This document shows positions 50,256-58,662 of a DNA stretch of 64,000 nt, in pieces; the first letter of the stretch is position 1; the number at the start of each line of letters is the position of its first letter. The DNA is from WTFV01 sp965200895 (GTDB lineage Bacteria > Acidobacteriota > Vicinamibacteria > Vicinamibacterales > UBA8438), in NCBI GenBank assembly GCA_965200895.1, contig CBDAVM010000001.1, positions 2,728,001-2,792,000 of the forward strand. The letters run 5' to 3'. Below the pieces are notes generated by a model. That model had not been told where the DNA came from. It did not search any database and worked only from the letters and a program-made list of their open reading frames with translations. The position numbers and the translations under genes are program-made.

Positions 50256-52124
50256 ATGGGCAGGATCAACCGGCTGCCCCCCGGGCTGGCCAACCAGATC
50301 GCGGCCGGCGAGGTGGTCGAACGTCCCGCCTCGGTCGTCAAGGAGCTGGTAGAGAACGCGCTGGACGCGGGCGCCGTGCGGGTGGCTGTGACCCTCGAGC
50401 TCGGCGGCAAGCGGTTGATCCGCGTCGAGGACGACGGCGAGGGGATGGCGCCCGACGACGCGGAGCTGGCGGTGGAGCGCCACGCGACCAGCAAGATCGG
50501 CAGCCTGGACGATCTCACTGCAATCGCCACGCTCGGCTTCCGGGGGGAGGCGCTGCCGAGCATCGCCTCGGTGTCACACTTCCGGTTGCGCACGCGCGCC
50601 CGCGGCGCGTCGAGCGGCGTCGAGGTCGCGGTCGACGGCGGGGGGCGGGCGCGGGTGACTGCGGCTGGGCTCCCGGAGGGCACCGCCGTCGAGATCCGCG
50701 ATCTCTTCTACAACGTCCCCGCACGGCGCAAGTTCCTGAAGTCGGACGGGGCCGAGACAGGGCACATCTCGCGCGCGCTGACGCAGCTCGCCCTCGCCCA
50801 CGCCGCGGTGGGCTTTCGGCTGCGCAGCGGCCCGCGCACGCTCTTCGACCATCCCCCGGTGACAACCTTCGCCGACCGGTTCTTCCAGATCTACGGGGAC
50901 CGGCCGGGTCTGGTCGAGGTGCGGAAGGAGGCGGCGGGCATTCGGCTGCACGGTCTGGCGGCGGCGCTGGCCGCCGAGGGGTCGGCTCGCGGTCCCCAGC
51001 ACCTGTTCGTCAACCGCCGTGCGGTGAGGGACCGGACCATCCTGCACGCGGTGAACGACGCCTACAGCCGCGCCACCATCAAGCCGCGCAGCCCCGAGGT
51101 GCACCTGTTCCTGGAACTCCTGCACGACCGGGTCGACGTCAACGTCCACCCGACCAAGGCGGAAGTACGGTTCGTGGAGCAGGGACTGGTACACGAGGTG
51201 GTCTGGCGCGGGCTGACCGACGCCCTGGGGCAGGAGGCGGTGCCGCAGGTGTCGCTCTCTGCGTCCCCCGGAACGCAGGCCGTGCCGCGCGATCCCGCGA
51301 TTCCGGGCATCGTCGCCGGCATGGGGGCGGCGAGCCGCTGGGCGCCGGTGACCGACGTCTTTCGTCGCCGGGAGGGTGAGAACGATCCGGCCGGCGTCGT
51401 GCGGGATCGGTCCGCCGGGACGGCGGGCGCGCCGGCTCCGACCGCGTCGACCGGGACGCTCGGCCCTGCCGCCCCGGATCGGGGCTGGCCGGGCGACGCG
51501 GGCCGAACCGCGGCCGACCTGACCGATCTCGCGGGCGGCGCTGGTCCGCCGCCGCTGATGCCGTTGGGTCAGTTCCGGGACACCTTCATCATCGCCGTCG
51601 ACAACGACGGGGTGGTGGTCATCGACCAGCACGTCGCCCACGAGCGCATCCTGTACGAGCAGGTCACCGAACGGTTGACCCGCGGGTCGCTCGAGTCGCA
51701 GCGTCTCCTCGAGCCGCTGCTGATCGCTCTGCCGGCCGGCGCCCGCGACGCGCTGGCCGCGCATGCGGACGACCTCGCCCGCCTCGGCTTCGAGGTGGAG
51801 CGGTTCGGCGGCGACAGCGTCCGCGTGGCGGCGGTCCCCGCCCTGCTGAGCCGCGGCGCGTGCGAGAACGCTATCCGTGCCCTGGCGGAGGACCTGGAGG
51901 GGCTCGATCGTGGAGCAGGCGTCGCCGACGCCATCGGTCGCATCGCGGCCAGCACGGCATGCCACGCCGCGGTCAAGGCGAACGACCGCCTGACGATGGA
52001 GAAGATGATGTACATCCTGGAGGAATTGCGGCGGACCGCCTACTCCACGGTCTGCCCGCACGGGCGTCCGGTCCTGCTCCGGCTGTCACGGCAGGAAATC
52101 GAGAAGCGCTTCGAGCGGGCGTAG
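50256..52124 (+). CDS. mutL: DNA mismatch repair protein MutL
   Basis: MutL is the ATPase that links mismatch recognition to strand incision. The 622-residue protein has the GHKL ATPase motifs IAAGEVVERPASVVKELVENALDAGA (read in parts), DDGEGM, RHATSKI and TLGFRGEAL, then a Pro/Gly/Asp-rich linker (about 350-430) and a C-terminal domain. That domain carries the endonuclease-type motif DQHVAHERILYE at 457-468, plus ACHAAVKAND and CPHGRP. The usual DQHA has Val for Ala here. The motif set predicts an incising MutL, as in bacteria without MutH. It starts 82 bases after ppdK. Confidence 0.96.
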   Translation: MGRINRLPPGLANQIAAGEVVERPASVVKELVENALDAGAVRVAVTLELGGKRLIRVEDDGEGMAPDDAELAVERHATSKIGSLDDLTAIATLGFRGEALPSIASVSHFRLRTRARGASSGVEVAVDGGGRARVTAAGLPEGTAVEIRDLFYNVPARRKFLKSDGAETGHISRALTQLALAHAAVGFRLRSGPRTLFDHPPVTTFADRFFQIYGDRPGLVEVRKEAAGIRLHGLAAALAAEGSARGPQHLFVNRRAVRDRTILHAVNDAYSRATIKPRSPEVHLFLELLHDRVDVNVHPTKAEVRFVEQGLVHEVVWRGLTDALGQEAVPQVSLSASPGTQAVPRDPAIPGIVAGMGAASRWAPVTDVFRRREGENDPAGVVRDRSAGTAGAPAPTASTGTLGPAAPDRGWPGDAGRTAADLTDLAGGAGPPPLMPLGQFRDTFIIAVDNDGVVVIDQHVAHERILYEQVTERLTRGSLESQRLLEPLLIALPAGARDALAAHADDLARLGFEVERFGGDSVRVAAVPALLSRGACENAIRALAEDLEGLDRGAGVADAIGRIAASTACHAAVKANDRLTMEKMMYILEELRRTAYSTVCPHGRPVLLRLSRQEIEKRFERA

Positions 52125-52193
52125 ACCTGCGCCGCAGGATGGCGGATCGGAGGCGATAGAATGATTGTCCGGCCGACGATCAGGAGGGAGTCC

Positions 52194-52751
52194 ATGTCCA
52201 GGGTGCTGTTCGGGTTCACGCTTGCGCTCGCCGTCGCCGTGCTCGCGCCGCCGCCGGCGACCGCGCAGAGCACGATCGCGACCGACGTGACGCGAGAGGA
52301 GTACATGGCGGTCAGGAACGCGCCCGAAGGGGGCGTCGACCGGCAGGTCAAGGTGGTCGATATCGGGAAGTCGAACGTGGCGGTCGGTATCCTGCACCGC
52401 GACGCGCTTGAGGCGGACGACGGCCCGGCGCGCGGGATCGTGCACACGCTGGTGACCGAGGTCTACTACATCGTGTCGGGGAGCGGCACCCTGATGACGG
52501 GCGGGACGATCACGGAGCGGGGCGACATTCCGGAGGACAGCCACATCGTGCAGGTGCTGGTGGGTGAGAGCTACCGCGCCGCGGCCGAGGGCGGCCGGGT
52601 GCGCGACGTTTCGGAGGGAGACATCGTGGTGATCCCGGGCGGGGTGTTCCATGGCTGGACCGCGATCCCGGATCACGTCACCTACCTGAGCATCCGACCC
52701 GACCCCGACAAGGTGCTGCCGGCCGGCTGGGTGAATCCACTCATTCAGTAG
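52194..52751 (+). CDS. Secreted cupin-domain protein
   Basis: This 185-residue protein has a clear signal peptide (about 1-25, ending PATAQ) and a single cupin barrel: VHTLVTEVYYIVSGSGTLMTGG as the first motif and VVIPGGVFHGW as the second, with His and Glu residues that could bind a metal. The ATG at 52194 has AGGAGGG just upstream, and a TAGAAT box lies at 52157-52162. It is 57 bases before PQQ dehydrogenase copy 2 and probably co-transcribed with it. Secreted cupins next to quinoproteins are common in environmental genomes; the function is unknown. Confidence 0.85.
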   Translation: MSRVLFGFTLALAVAVLAPPPATAQSTIATDVTREEYMAVRNAPEGGVDRQVKVVDIGKSNVAVGILHRDALEADDGPARGIVHTLVTEVYYIVSGSGTLMTGGTITERGDIPEDSHIVQVLVGESYRAAAEGGRVRDVSEGDIVVIPGGVFHGWTAIPDHVTYLSIRPDPDKVLPAGWVNPLIQ

Positions 52752-52807
52752 GGTCGGGACGGGCGAGGATGAATGAGCCGAGCGGGACAAGCATGAGGAG
52801 TCATGAC

Positions 52808-54775
52808 ATGCCAGCGTGCAGAATCGGGATCGCGGCGGTGGTCGTGCTCGGCGGGGTGCTGGCGGCAGGCGTGTCGCCGGCGGCCGCGCAGACCGACAAC
52901 GGCGAGTGGCGCAGCTACGGCGGCGACATCGCGAACACGCGCTACGCGCCGCTGGACCAGATCACGGCCGACAACTTCGACGACCTGGATGTCGCCTGGC
53001 GGCTGCGGACGGCCAACTTCGGACCGGAGCCGGAGTTCAACCTCCAGGCGACGCCGCTGATGGTCGGCGGCGTGATCTACTCGACGGCCGGCCTGCGCCG
53101 GGCCGTCATCGCGGCCGACGCGGGCACCGGCGAGCTGCTGTGGATGCACCGGCTCGACGAGGGCGAGCGGGCCGAGGTGGCCCCGCGGCGGCGCTCGGGC
53201 CGAGGACTTGCGTACCGGGACGATGGCGGTGACGGACAGATCTTCTATGTCACGCCGGGCTACCGGCTGATCGGGTTGAACGCGAGAACCGGCGAGCGGC
53301 TGGCGGCGTTCGGCGCCGGCGGCGTCGTCGACCTGATGCAGAACATGGATCAGGACATCGATCCGCTGTCGGGCGAGATCGGCCTGCACGCGACGCCGCT
53401 GGTGGCGGGCGACACGATCGTCATCGGGGCGGCGCACGTGCCGGGGAGCGCCCCGCGTTCGATGCGCAACACGAAGGGCTACGTGCGGGGCTTCGACGCG
53501 GACACCGGCGTCCGCAAGTGGATCTTCCACACGATCCCGGGTGCGGACGAGTTCGGCAACGACACGTGGCTGAACGAGTCGTGGCGCTACACGGGCAACA
53601 CGGGGGTGTGGGGCCAGATCAGCGCGGACCTGGAGCTGGGCATCGTCTACTTCGCGACCGAGATGCCGACCAACGACTACTACGGGGGGCACCGGCACGG
53701 GGACAACCTGTACTCGGACAGCATCGTGGCGGTGGACATCGAGACCGGTGACCGGCTGTGGCACTTCCAGGCCATCCACCACGACGTCTGGGACTGGGAC
53801 TTCCCCTGCGCGCCGATCCTGGTCGATGTGACGATCGACGGCGTCGCGCGCAAGCTCATCGCGCAGCCGAGCAAGCAGTCGTGGCTGTATGTCTTCGACC
53901 GGGTGACGGGTGAGCCGCTCTGGCCCATCGAGGAGCGCGAGATGCCGCCGTCGGACGTGCCGGGCGAGCTGCTCGCGCTGACGCAGCCGTTCCCGACGCA
54001 TCCTCCGGCCTATGACCGGCAGGGGGTCGGCATCGAGGACCTGATCGACTTCACGCCGGAGCTGCGCGCCGAGGCGGTCGAACGTGTGTCCAACTTTCGC
54101 ATCGGGCCGATCTTCACCCCTCCGGTGGTCGCCGACCCGGACGGTCCCTACGGCACCCTGATGCTGCCGTCGGCCGGGGGTGGCACCAACTGGCCGGGCG
54201 GCTCGGTGGATCCCGAGACGGGCATCTTCTACCAGTACTCGTTCACGCAGGTAACCTCGCTCGGGCTGGTCAACGACCCGGAACGCTCCGACATGAACTA
54301 TATCCGGGGCAACCCGCCCGGTGTGCGGGCGCCCCTGCGCGCGCTGACCATCCGCGGGCTGCCGCTCATCAGGCCGCCGTGGGGGCGCATCAGCGCCATC
54401 GATCTGGCGACCGGGGACATCCTCTGGCAGATCGCCCACGGCGAGACCCCCGACAACGTGCGGAATCACCCGGCGTTGCAGGGGGTGGACATTCCGCGCA
54501 CCGGCCGCATCGGCCGGGTCGGCACGCTGATTACCAGGACACTGGTGATCGCGGGCGAGCCGGGGACTTTCACGACGCCGTCAGGTGAAGTGGGAGCGAT
54601 GCTGCGCGCCTACGACAAGGCGTCGGGCGAGGAGGTCGGCGCCGTCTACATGCCGGCCGGCGTGTCGGGGTCGCCGATGACCTACCTGCACGAGGGGCGG
54701 CAGTACATCGTGACCGCCATCGGCGGGGCCGGCTTTCCCGGCGAGCTGATCGCCTATCGCCTGCCCGGCGAGTAG
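52808..54775 (+). CDS. Secreted PQQ-dependent dehydrogenase, copy 2
   Basis: This is the paralogue of the gene at 38990: 655 residues, same signal-peptide length (28) and no gaps in alignment. It shows the same propeller motifs (GEWRSYGGDIANTRYAPLDQ, HHDVWDWDFPCAPIL, QPSKQSWLYVFDRVTGEPLW, GGTNWPGGSVDPETG) and lacks a haem domain. The ATG at 52808 has AGGAG 7 bases upstream, as in copy 1. The N-terminal half is almost identical to copy 1 at DNA level, while the C-terminal half has drifted, for example in the MNYIRGNPPGVRAPLRALTI region, so substrate choice may differ. It follows a secreted cupin. Confidence 0.9.
   Translation: MPACRIGIAAVVVLGGVLAAGVSPAAAQTDNGEWRSYGGDIANTRYAPLDQITADNFDDLDVAWRLRTANFGPEPEFNLQATPLMVGGVIYSTAGLRRAVIAADAGTGELLWMHRLDEGERAEVAPRRRSGRGLAYRDDGGDGQIFYVTPGYRLIGLNARTGERLAAFGAGGVVDLMQNMDQDIDPLSGEIGLHATPLVAGDTIVIGAAHVPGSAPRSMRNTKGYVRGFDADTGVRKWIFHTIPGADEFGNDTWLNESWRYTGNTGVWGQISADLELGIVYFATEMPTNDYYGGHRHGDNLYSDSIVAVDIETGDRLWHFQAIHHDVWDWDFPCAPILVDVTIDGVARKLIAQPSKQSWLYVFDRVTGEPLWPIEEREMPPSDVPGELLALTQPFPTHPPAYDRQGVGIEDLIDFTPELRAEAVERVSNFRIGPIFTPPVVADPDGPYGTLMLPSAGGGTNWPGGSVDPETGIFYQYSFTQVTSLGLVNDPERSDMNYIRGNPPGVRAPLRALTIRGLPLIRPPWGRISAIDLATGDILWQIAHGETPDNVRNHPALQGVDIPRTGRIGRVGTLITRTLVIAGEPGTFTTPSGEVGAMLRAYDKASGEEVGAVYMPAGVSGSPMTYLHEGRQYIVTAIGGAGFPGELIAYRLPGE
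53498..53822 (+). repeat. 325-bp block identical to 39680-40004
   Basis: This is the second copy of the exactly shared stretch in the two PQQ dehydrogenase genes, in direct orientation 13.8 kb away. It is bounded by single-base differences at 53497 and 53823. Confidence 0.9.
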
Positions 54776-54812
54776 CGCCGGGTCGGCGGGGCAGGGCGGC
54801 GAGTGTGCGGCG

Positions 54813-54838
54813 CGCCGGAGTGCTGCAGCACTCCGGCG
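54813..54838. terminator. 26-bp perfect palindrome after PQQ dehydrogenase copy 2
   Basis: Thirteen bases starting CGCCGGAG are followed immediately by their exact reverse complement, with no spacer, 37 bases after the stop codon. It could act as a terminator (no T-tract), a binding site or a dispersed palindromic repeat. Confidence 0.5.
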
Positions 54839-55380
54839 ACGGCTGCGACCACGAGCCGGGGATGGGCATGGACGGGCTGCTCCGGCCGGCCGTCACTGCA
54901 TGCCGTCGGCGCGGCTCTCCAGCCGGTCGCAACTCGCCGAGGTGAAGGAGGATCGGCTTCGTGTGGTGGCCCCGTCGGACGTGCCGGCGGGCGCCTGATG
55001 CCGCACGACGTCGATCAGGCACGGCGCCGCCAGCAGCAGCGTGCCGTCGATCCTGTCGCCCGGCTCGCGCAGGGCTGTCCGGATGGCGTTCCTGTCCTGT
55101 GCGGCGGCCTCGAACCCGGCCTGCATGGTCTGCCGGATGGCGTTGCGGGCCGCCAATTGGAAAGGACTTCCGCCTGCGCCGCACGGGTGCGAGCGGAGAG
55201 CCTGTGTCCTCCGGACGGGCACACTGACGGACCCGACGGACCGTCGGACACGCGGGGCGGGCTATAATCGTCGCGAGACGGCCATCCTCCGGCGCCGCGC
55301 GCGGCTCCGAAGCATCGCGCGTGGCAGTACGTTCCTGCGAGTCCCGTCCGATATCCAGTAACTGCAGCGGTTCAGGTCCG
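54839..55380. other. Long spacer before hisS with one weak minus-strand reading frame
   Basis: No recognisable gene is present. A minus-strand frame at 54893-55222 (109 codons) includes a helical-looking ARNAIRQTMQAGFEAAAQDR stretch but has no known motif and poor start signals; it may be chance or a decayed gene. A perfect TATAAT at 55263-55268 on the plus strand, 112 bases before hisS, is the probable -10 of that gene. Confidence 0.35.
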
Positions 55381-56619
55381 ATGATTCCGGCCATCCGAGG
55401 CACGCACGACATCCTGCCGGGCGAGATCGAGCGCTGGCAGCACGCCGAGCGGATGATCCGCGACGTCTGCGCCCGCTACGGCTATCGCGAGATCCGCACG
55501 CCGGTCATCGAGCGGGAGGAGCTGTTCGCGAAGGGGACGGGCGAGACCACCGACATCGTCCAGAAGGAGATGTACGCCTTCGAGGACAAGGGAGGCGAGC
55601 GGGTCACCCTGCGACCGGAGGCGACGCCGAGCATGGTGCGGGCCTACGTCGAGCATGCGCTCGAGCAGGCGCTGCCGACCGTGAAGCTGTTCAGCTTCGG
55701 GCCGATGTTCCGCTACGAGCGGCCGCAGAAGGGGCGCTACCGGCAGTTCCACCAGCTCGACGTCGAGGTCTTCGGGGTCGCGGACGCGACGCTCGACGCC
55801 GAGGTGATCGAGATGGCGGCGGCTCTGGTCCGTGCGCTCGGGATCGACGAGGCGGAGCTGGTCGTCAACTCGGTCGGCTGCCGCGCGTGCCGGCCGGGGT
55901 TCGATCGCGCGCTGCTGCAGGCGCTCGGGGAGCGGAAGTCCGACCTGTGCGGCGACTGCCGGCGGCGTTCGGAGACGAACCCGCTGCGGATCTTCGACTG
56001 CAAGGTGCCGGCGTGCCAACCGATCGTCGACGCGCTGCCGCATTCGACGGATCACCTGTGCGAGGCGTGCCGCGAACACTTCGCCGCGGTCACCGCGCAA
56101 CTGGCGGCCCTGCAGCTCGACCACCGCGTCTCGCACCGGCTGGTTCGGGGGCTCGACTACTACGCGCGCACCACCTTCGAGGTCCTGGGATCGACGCTCG
56201 GTGCCCAGAACGCGCTGCTGGGCGGCGGGCGCTACGACGGGTTGGTGCGGCAGCTCGGAGGGCCGGACCGGGCCGGCATCGGCTTCGCCGCCGGCATGGA
56301 GCGCCTGGTGCTGGCCATGCCGGAGGGGCCCGGGCCGCCGGTGCCGGACGCCTTCGTGGTGGCGCTGGGCGAGGCGGCGCGGCCGGTCGCGCACGTGCTG
56401 ACCCGCGACCTGCGTCGCGCCGGTGTGGCCACGCTCGTGGACTACGACGCCCGCTCGCTGCGGGCGCAGATGAAGCGGGCCGACCGATCGGGGGCGCGCC
56501 GGGTGCTCATCCTGGGCGATGACGAGATCGCGCGCGGCGAGGTGACCGTCAAGGACATGGAATCGGGCGGGCAGACCGCCGTCGCCCGCGCCGAGGTCGT
56601 GCAGCGGATGAGCGGGTGA
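55381..56619 (+). CDS. hisS: Histidine-tRNA ligase
   Basis: HisRS charges tRNA-His. The 412-residue class II synthetase has IRGTHDILPGE at the N-terminus, motif 2 FRYERPQKGRYRQFHQ, the histidine-specific RGLDYYARTTFEV, LLGGGRYDGL, motif 3 AGIGFAAGMERLVLAM, and a C-terminal anticodon-binding domain. Paired cysteines occur in the insertion region (CRACRPG and CGDC). The ATG at 55381 matches the family start. Its last codons lie within a 36-bp direct repeat that recurs in the spacer before aspS. Confidence 0.97.
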   Translation: MIPAIRGTHDILPGEIERWQHAERMIRDVCARYGYREIRTPVIEREELFAKGTGETTDIVQKEMYAFEDKGGERVTLRPEATPSMVRAYVEHALEQALPTVKLFSFGPMFRYERPQKGRYRQFHQLDVEVFGVADATLDAEVIEMAAALVRALGIDEAELVVNSVGCRACRPGFDRALLQALGERKSDLCGDCRRRSETNPLRIFDCKVPACQPIVDALPHSTDHLCEACREHFAAVTAQLAALQLDHRVSHRLVRGLDYYARTTFEVLGSTLGAQNALLGGGRYDGLVRQLGGPDRAGIGFAAGMERLVLAMPEGPGPPVPDAFVVALGEAARPVAHVLTRDLRRAGVATLVDYDARSLRAQMKRADRSGARRVLILGDDEIARGEVTVKDMESGGQTAVARAEVVQRMSG

Positions 56620-56722
56620 TGCGCTGCGCCCGCCGGCCGATATGCCGAGTCGGCAACCGGGTCGTGCCCGGCAGGTTCGTCGCGGGGGTGATGCGCCGCG
56701 CCCGCCGGCCGATATCGCCGAG
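56614..56722. repeat. 36/37-bp direct repeat spanning the hisS stop and the hisS-aspS spacer
   Basis: The 36 bases at 56614-56649 recur at 56686-56722 with one substitution and one inserted base, 72 bases apart. The first copy includes the hisS stop codon (56617-56619). Confidence 0.8.
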
Positions 56723-56798
56723 AGAGACCGATACACCCGATCACGACCGCGTACCGTGACACCCGGCGCGCGTAGGCAGGATCCGATACGAGACGACC

Positions 56799-58568
56799 GT
56801 GACAGAAGAGACACCTTCCGTTCCGTGCACCCGCACCCATACCTGCGGCGATCTGCGGCCGGGCGACGTCGGCGCCGAGGTGGTGCTGATGGGCTGGGTC
56901 CACAAGATCCGCGACCTCGGCGGACTGACGTTCCTGGACGTGCGCGACCGGCACGGGATCACGCAGGTGGTCGCCCGGGACGGCAGCGAGGTGCTGGCGC
57001 GCGTGAAGCAGGTGCGGCCCGAGTACGTGATCGCGGTCACCGGGCCGGTGGAGCGCCGCTCGGAGGAGACCCTCAACCCGAAGATCGCGACCGGCGAGGT
57101 CGAGGTCGAGGCCCGGACCCTCACCGTGCTGAGCGAGGCCCGGACGCCGCCGTTCCAGATCGACGAGGAGACGCCGGTCTCCGAGGAGGTCCGCCTGCGC
57201 TACCGCTACCTGGACCTGCGCCGCGCCCGGATGCGCGAGAACCTCGGTCTGCGCCACCGCATCACCATGGCCGTCCGCAACAGCCTCGACGCCGACGGGT
57301 TCTGGGAAATCGAGACGCCGCTGCTCACCAAGTCCACGCCGGAAGGGGCGCGTGACTACCTGGTGCCGAGCCGGCTCCATGCCGGCGAGTTCTACGCCCT
57401 GCCGCAGTCGCCGCAGATCTTCAAGCAGATCCTGATGGTCTCGGGCATGGACCGCTACTTCCAGATCGCCAGGTGCTTTCGCGACGAGGACCTGCGTGCG
57501 GACCGGCAGCCCGAGTTCACGCAGATCGACATCGAGATGTCGTTCGTCGATCAGGAAGTGGTTTTCGCCGCGGTGGAGCGGCTCATGCAGGCCGTCTTTC
57601 GGGTGGTCGGGAAGGACGTGCCGGCCCCGTTCCCGCGTCTGACCTACGACGAAGCCATGACGCGCTACGGCAGCGACAAGCCGGACCTGCGCTTCGAGAT
57701 GCCGATCCGGGACGTTTCCGAGATCTTTCGCGAGGGCCGCTTCAAGGTCTTCCGCGAGCTCGTCGCCGGGGGCGGGTCGGTCCGGGCGCTGGTCGTTCCG
57801 GGCGCCGGCCGGCAGGCGCGCGCGCAGATCGACAACCTGGTGGACGAGGCGCTGGCGCTCGGCGCGAAGGGGCTCGTCTGGGTGCGGCAGTCGCCGGAGG
57901 GGGCTGTCCAGAGCTCGATCCTCAAGGCGGCCGGTGCCGACGCCCTGGCGCAGGTGGTCGACGCGACCGGCGCGGGGCGCGACGACCTGATCCTGATCGC
58001 CGGCGGCGCGGGCTACGAGGCGTCGGTTCTCCTTGGCCAGTTCCGCCTGCGGCTCGCAGAACGCGAGGGGCTGATCGACGAGAGCCGGACGTCGCTGAGC
58101 TGGGTGGTCGACTTTCCGCTCCTGGAATGGAGCGAGACCGAGCAGCGGCTGGTCTCGATGCACCACCCGTTCACCTCGCCGCGGCCCGAGGATGTCGACC
58201 GTCTGGAGGACGACCCGGCCGCGGTCCGCGCCCGGGCCTACGACCTCGTGCTGAACGGCAACGAGATCGGCGGCGGCAGCATCCGAATCCACGCGGCGGA
58301 CCTGCAGGCCCGCATCTTCCGCCTGCTGAAGATCAGCGATGAGGAGGCGAAGGTCCGCTTCGGCTTCTTCCTCGACGCGCTGCGGTACGGTACCCCGCCG
58401 CACGGCGGCATCGCCCTCGGTCTGGACCGGATCGTGGCCCTGGTGGCCGGCGAGTCGTCGATCCGCGACGTCATGGCGTTTCCGAAGACGGCCGCCGCGG
58501 TGGATCTGATGGCGGGGTCGCCGTCCGCGGTCGACCCGCGCCAGTTGCGCGAGCTGCACCTGGACTGA
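56799..58568 (+). CDS. aspS: Aspartate-tRNA ligase
   Basis: AspRS charges tRNA-Asp. The 589-residue bacterial-type enzyme has an N-terminal OB fold (GWVHKIRDLGGLTFLDVRDR), the catalytic domain with RYRYLDLRRARM, FWEIETPLLTKSTPEGARD, LPQSPQIFKQILMVSG, RCFRDEDLRADRQPEFTQ, a GAD insertion domain (about 290-420), and HGGIALGLDRIVAL as motif 3. The loop residue Leu in RDLGG is the type associated with discriminating enzymes, whereas His there is common in nondiscriminating ones; this is only suggestive. Start is a GTG at 56799. Confidence 0.97.
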   Translation: MTEETPSVPCTRTHTCGDLRPGDVGAEVVLMGWVHKIRDLGGLTFLDVRDRHGITQVVARDGSEVLARVKQVRPEYVIAVTGPVERRSEETLNPKIATGEVEVEARTLTVLSEARTPPFQIDEETPVSEEVRLRYRYLDLRRARMRENLGLRHRITMAVRNSLDADGFWEIETPLLTKSTPEGARDYLVPSRLHAGEFYALPQSPQIFKQILMVSGMDRYFQIARCFRDEDLRADRQPEFTQIDIEMSFVDQEVVFAAVERLMQAVFRVVGKDVPAPFPRLTYDEAMTRYGSDKPDLRFEMPIRDVSEIFREGRFKVFRELVAGGGSVRALVVPGAGRQARAQIDNLVDEALALGAKGLVWVRQSPEGAVQSSILKAAGADALAQVVDATGAGRDDLILIAGGAGYEASVLLGQFRLRLAEREGLIDESRTSLSWVVDFPLLEWSETEQRLVSMHHPFTSPRPEDVDRLEDDPAAVRARAYDLVLNGNEIGGGSIRIHAADLQARIFRLLKISDEEAKVRFGFFLDALRYGTPPHGGIALGLDRIVALVAGESSIRDVMAFPKTAAAVDLMAGSPSAVDPRQLRELHLD

Positions 58569-58594
58569 GGCCGGGAAGTCATGCGCAACCGATC

Positions 58595-58624
58595 TTGACC
58601 GGCGGTCACGGCGCGTGGTATGGA
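58595..58624 (+). promoter_or_regulatory. Possible promoter of the phoH-ybeY-corC-era operon
   Basis: TTGACC (58595-58600) is followed after 18 bases by TATGGA (58619-58624), a modest -10. It lies in the 94-base gap after aspS. If used, translation of phoH must begin downstream, at the GTG at 58663. Confidence 0.35.
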
Positions 58625-58662
58625 TTGATCGACCTTGCTGGACAGCATTCTCGCCGGTATGG

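Noticed and set aside
47138..50683. Very long open frame on the strand opposite ppdK
   Set aside because: High GC content with strong third-position bias opens antisense frames; this one lacks motifs and is mirrored by the well-supported ppdK. The same applies to long antisense frames opposite korA, the octahaem cytochrome and both PQQ dehydrogenases.
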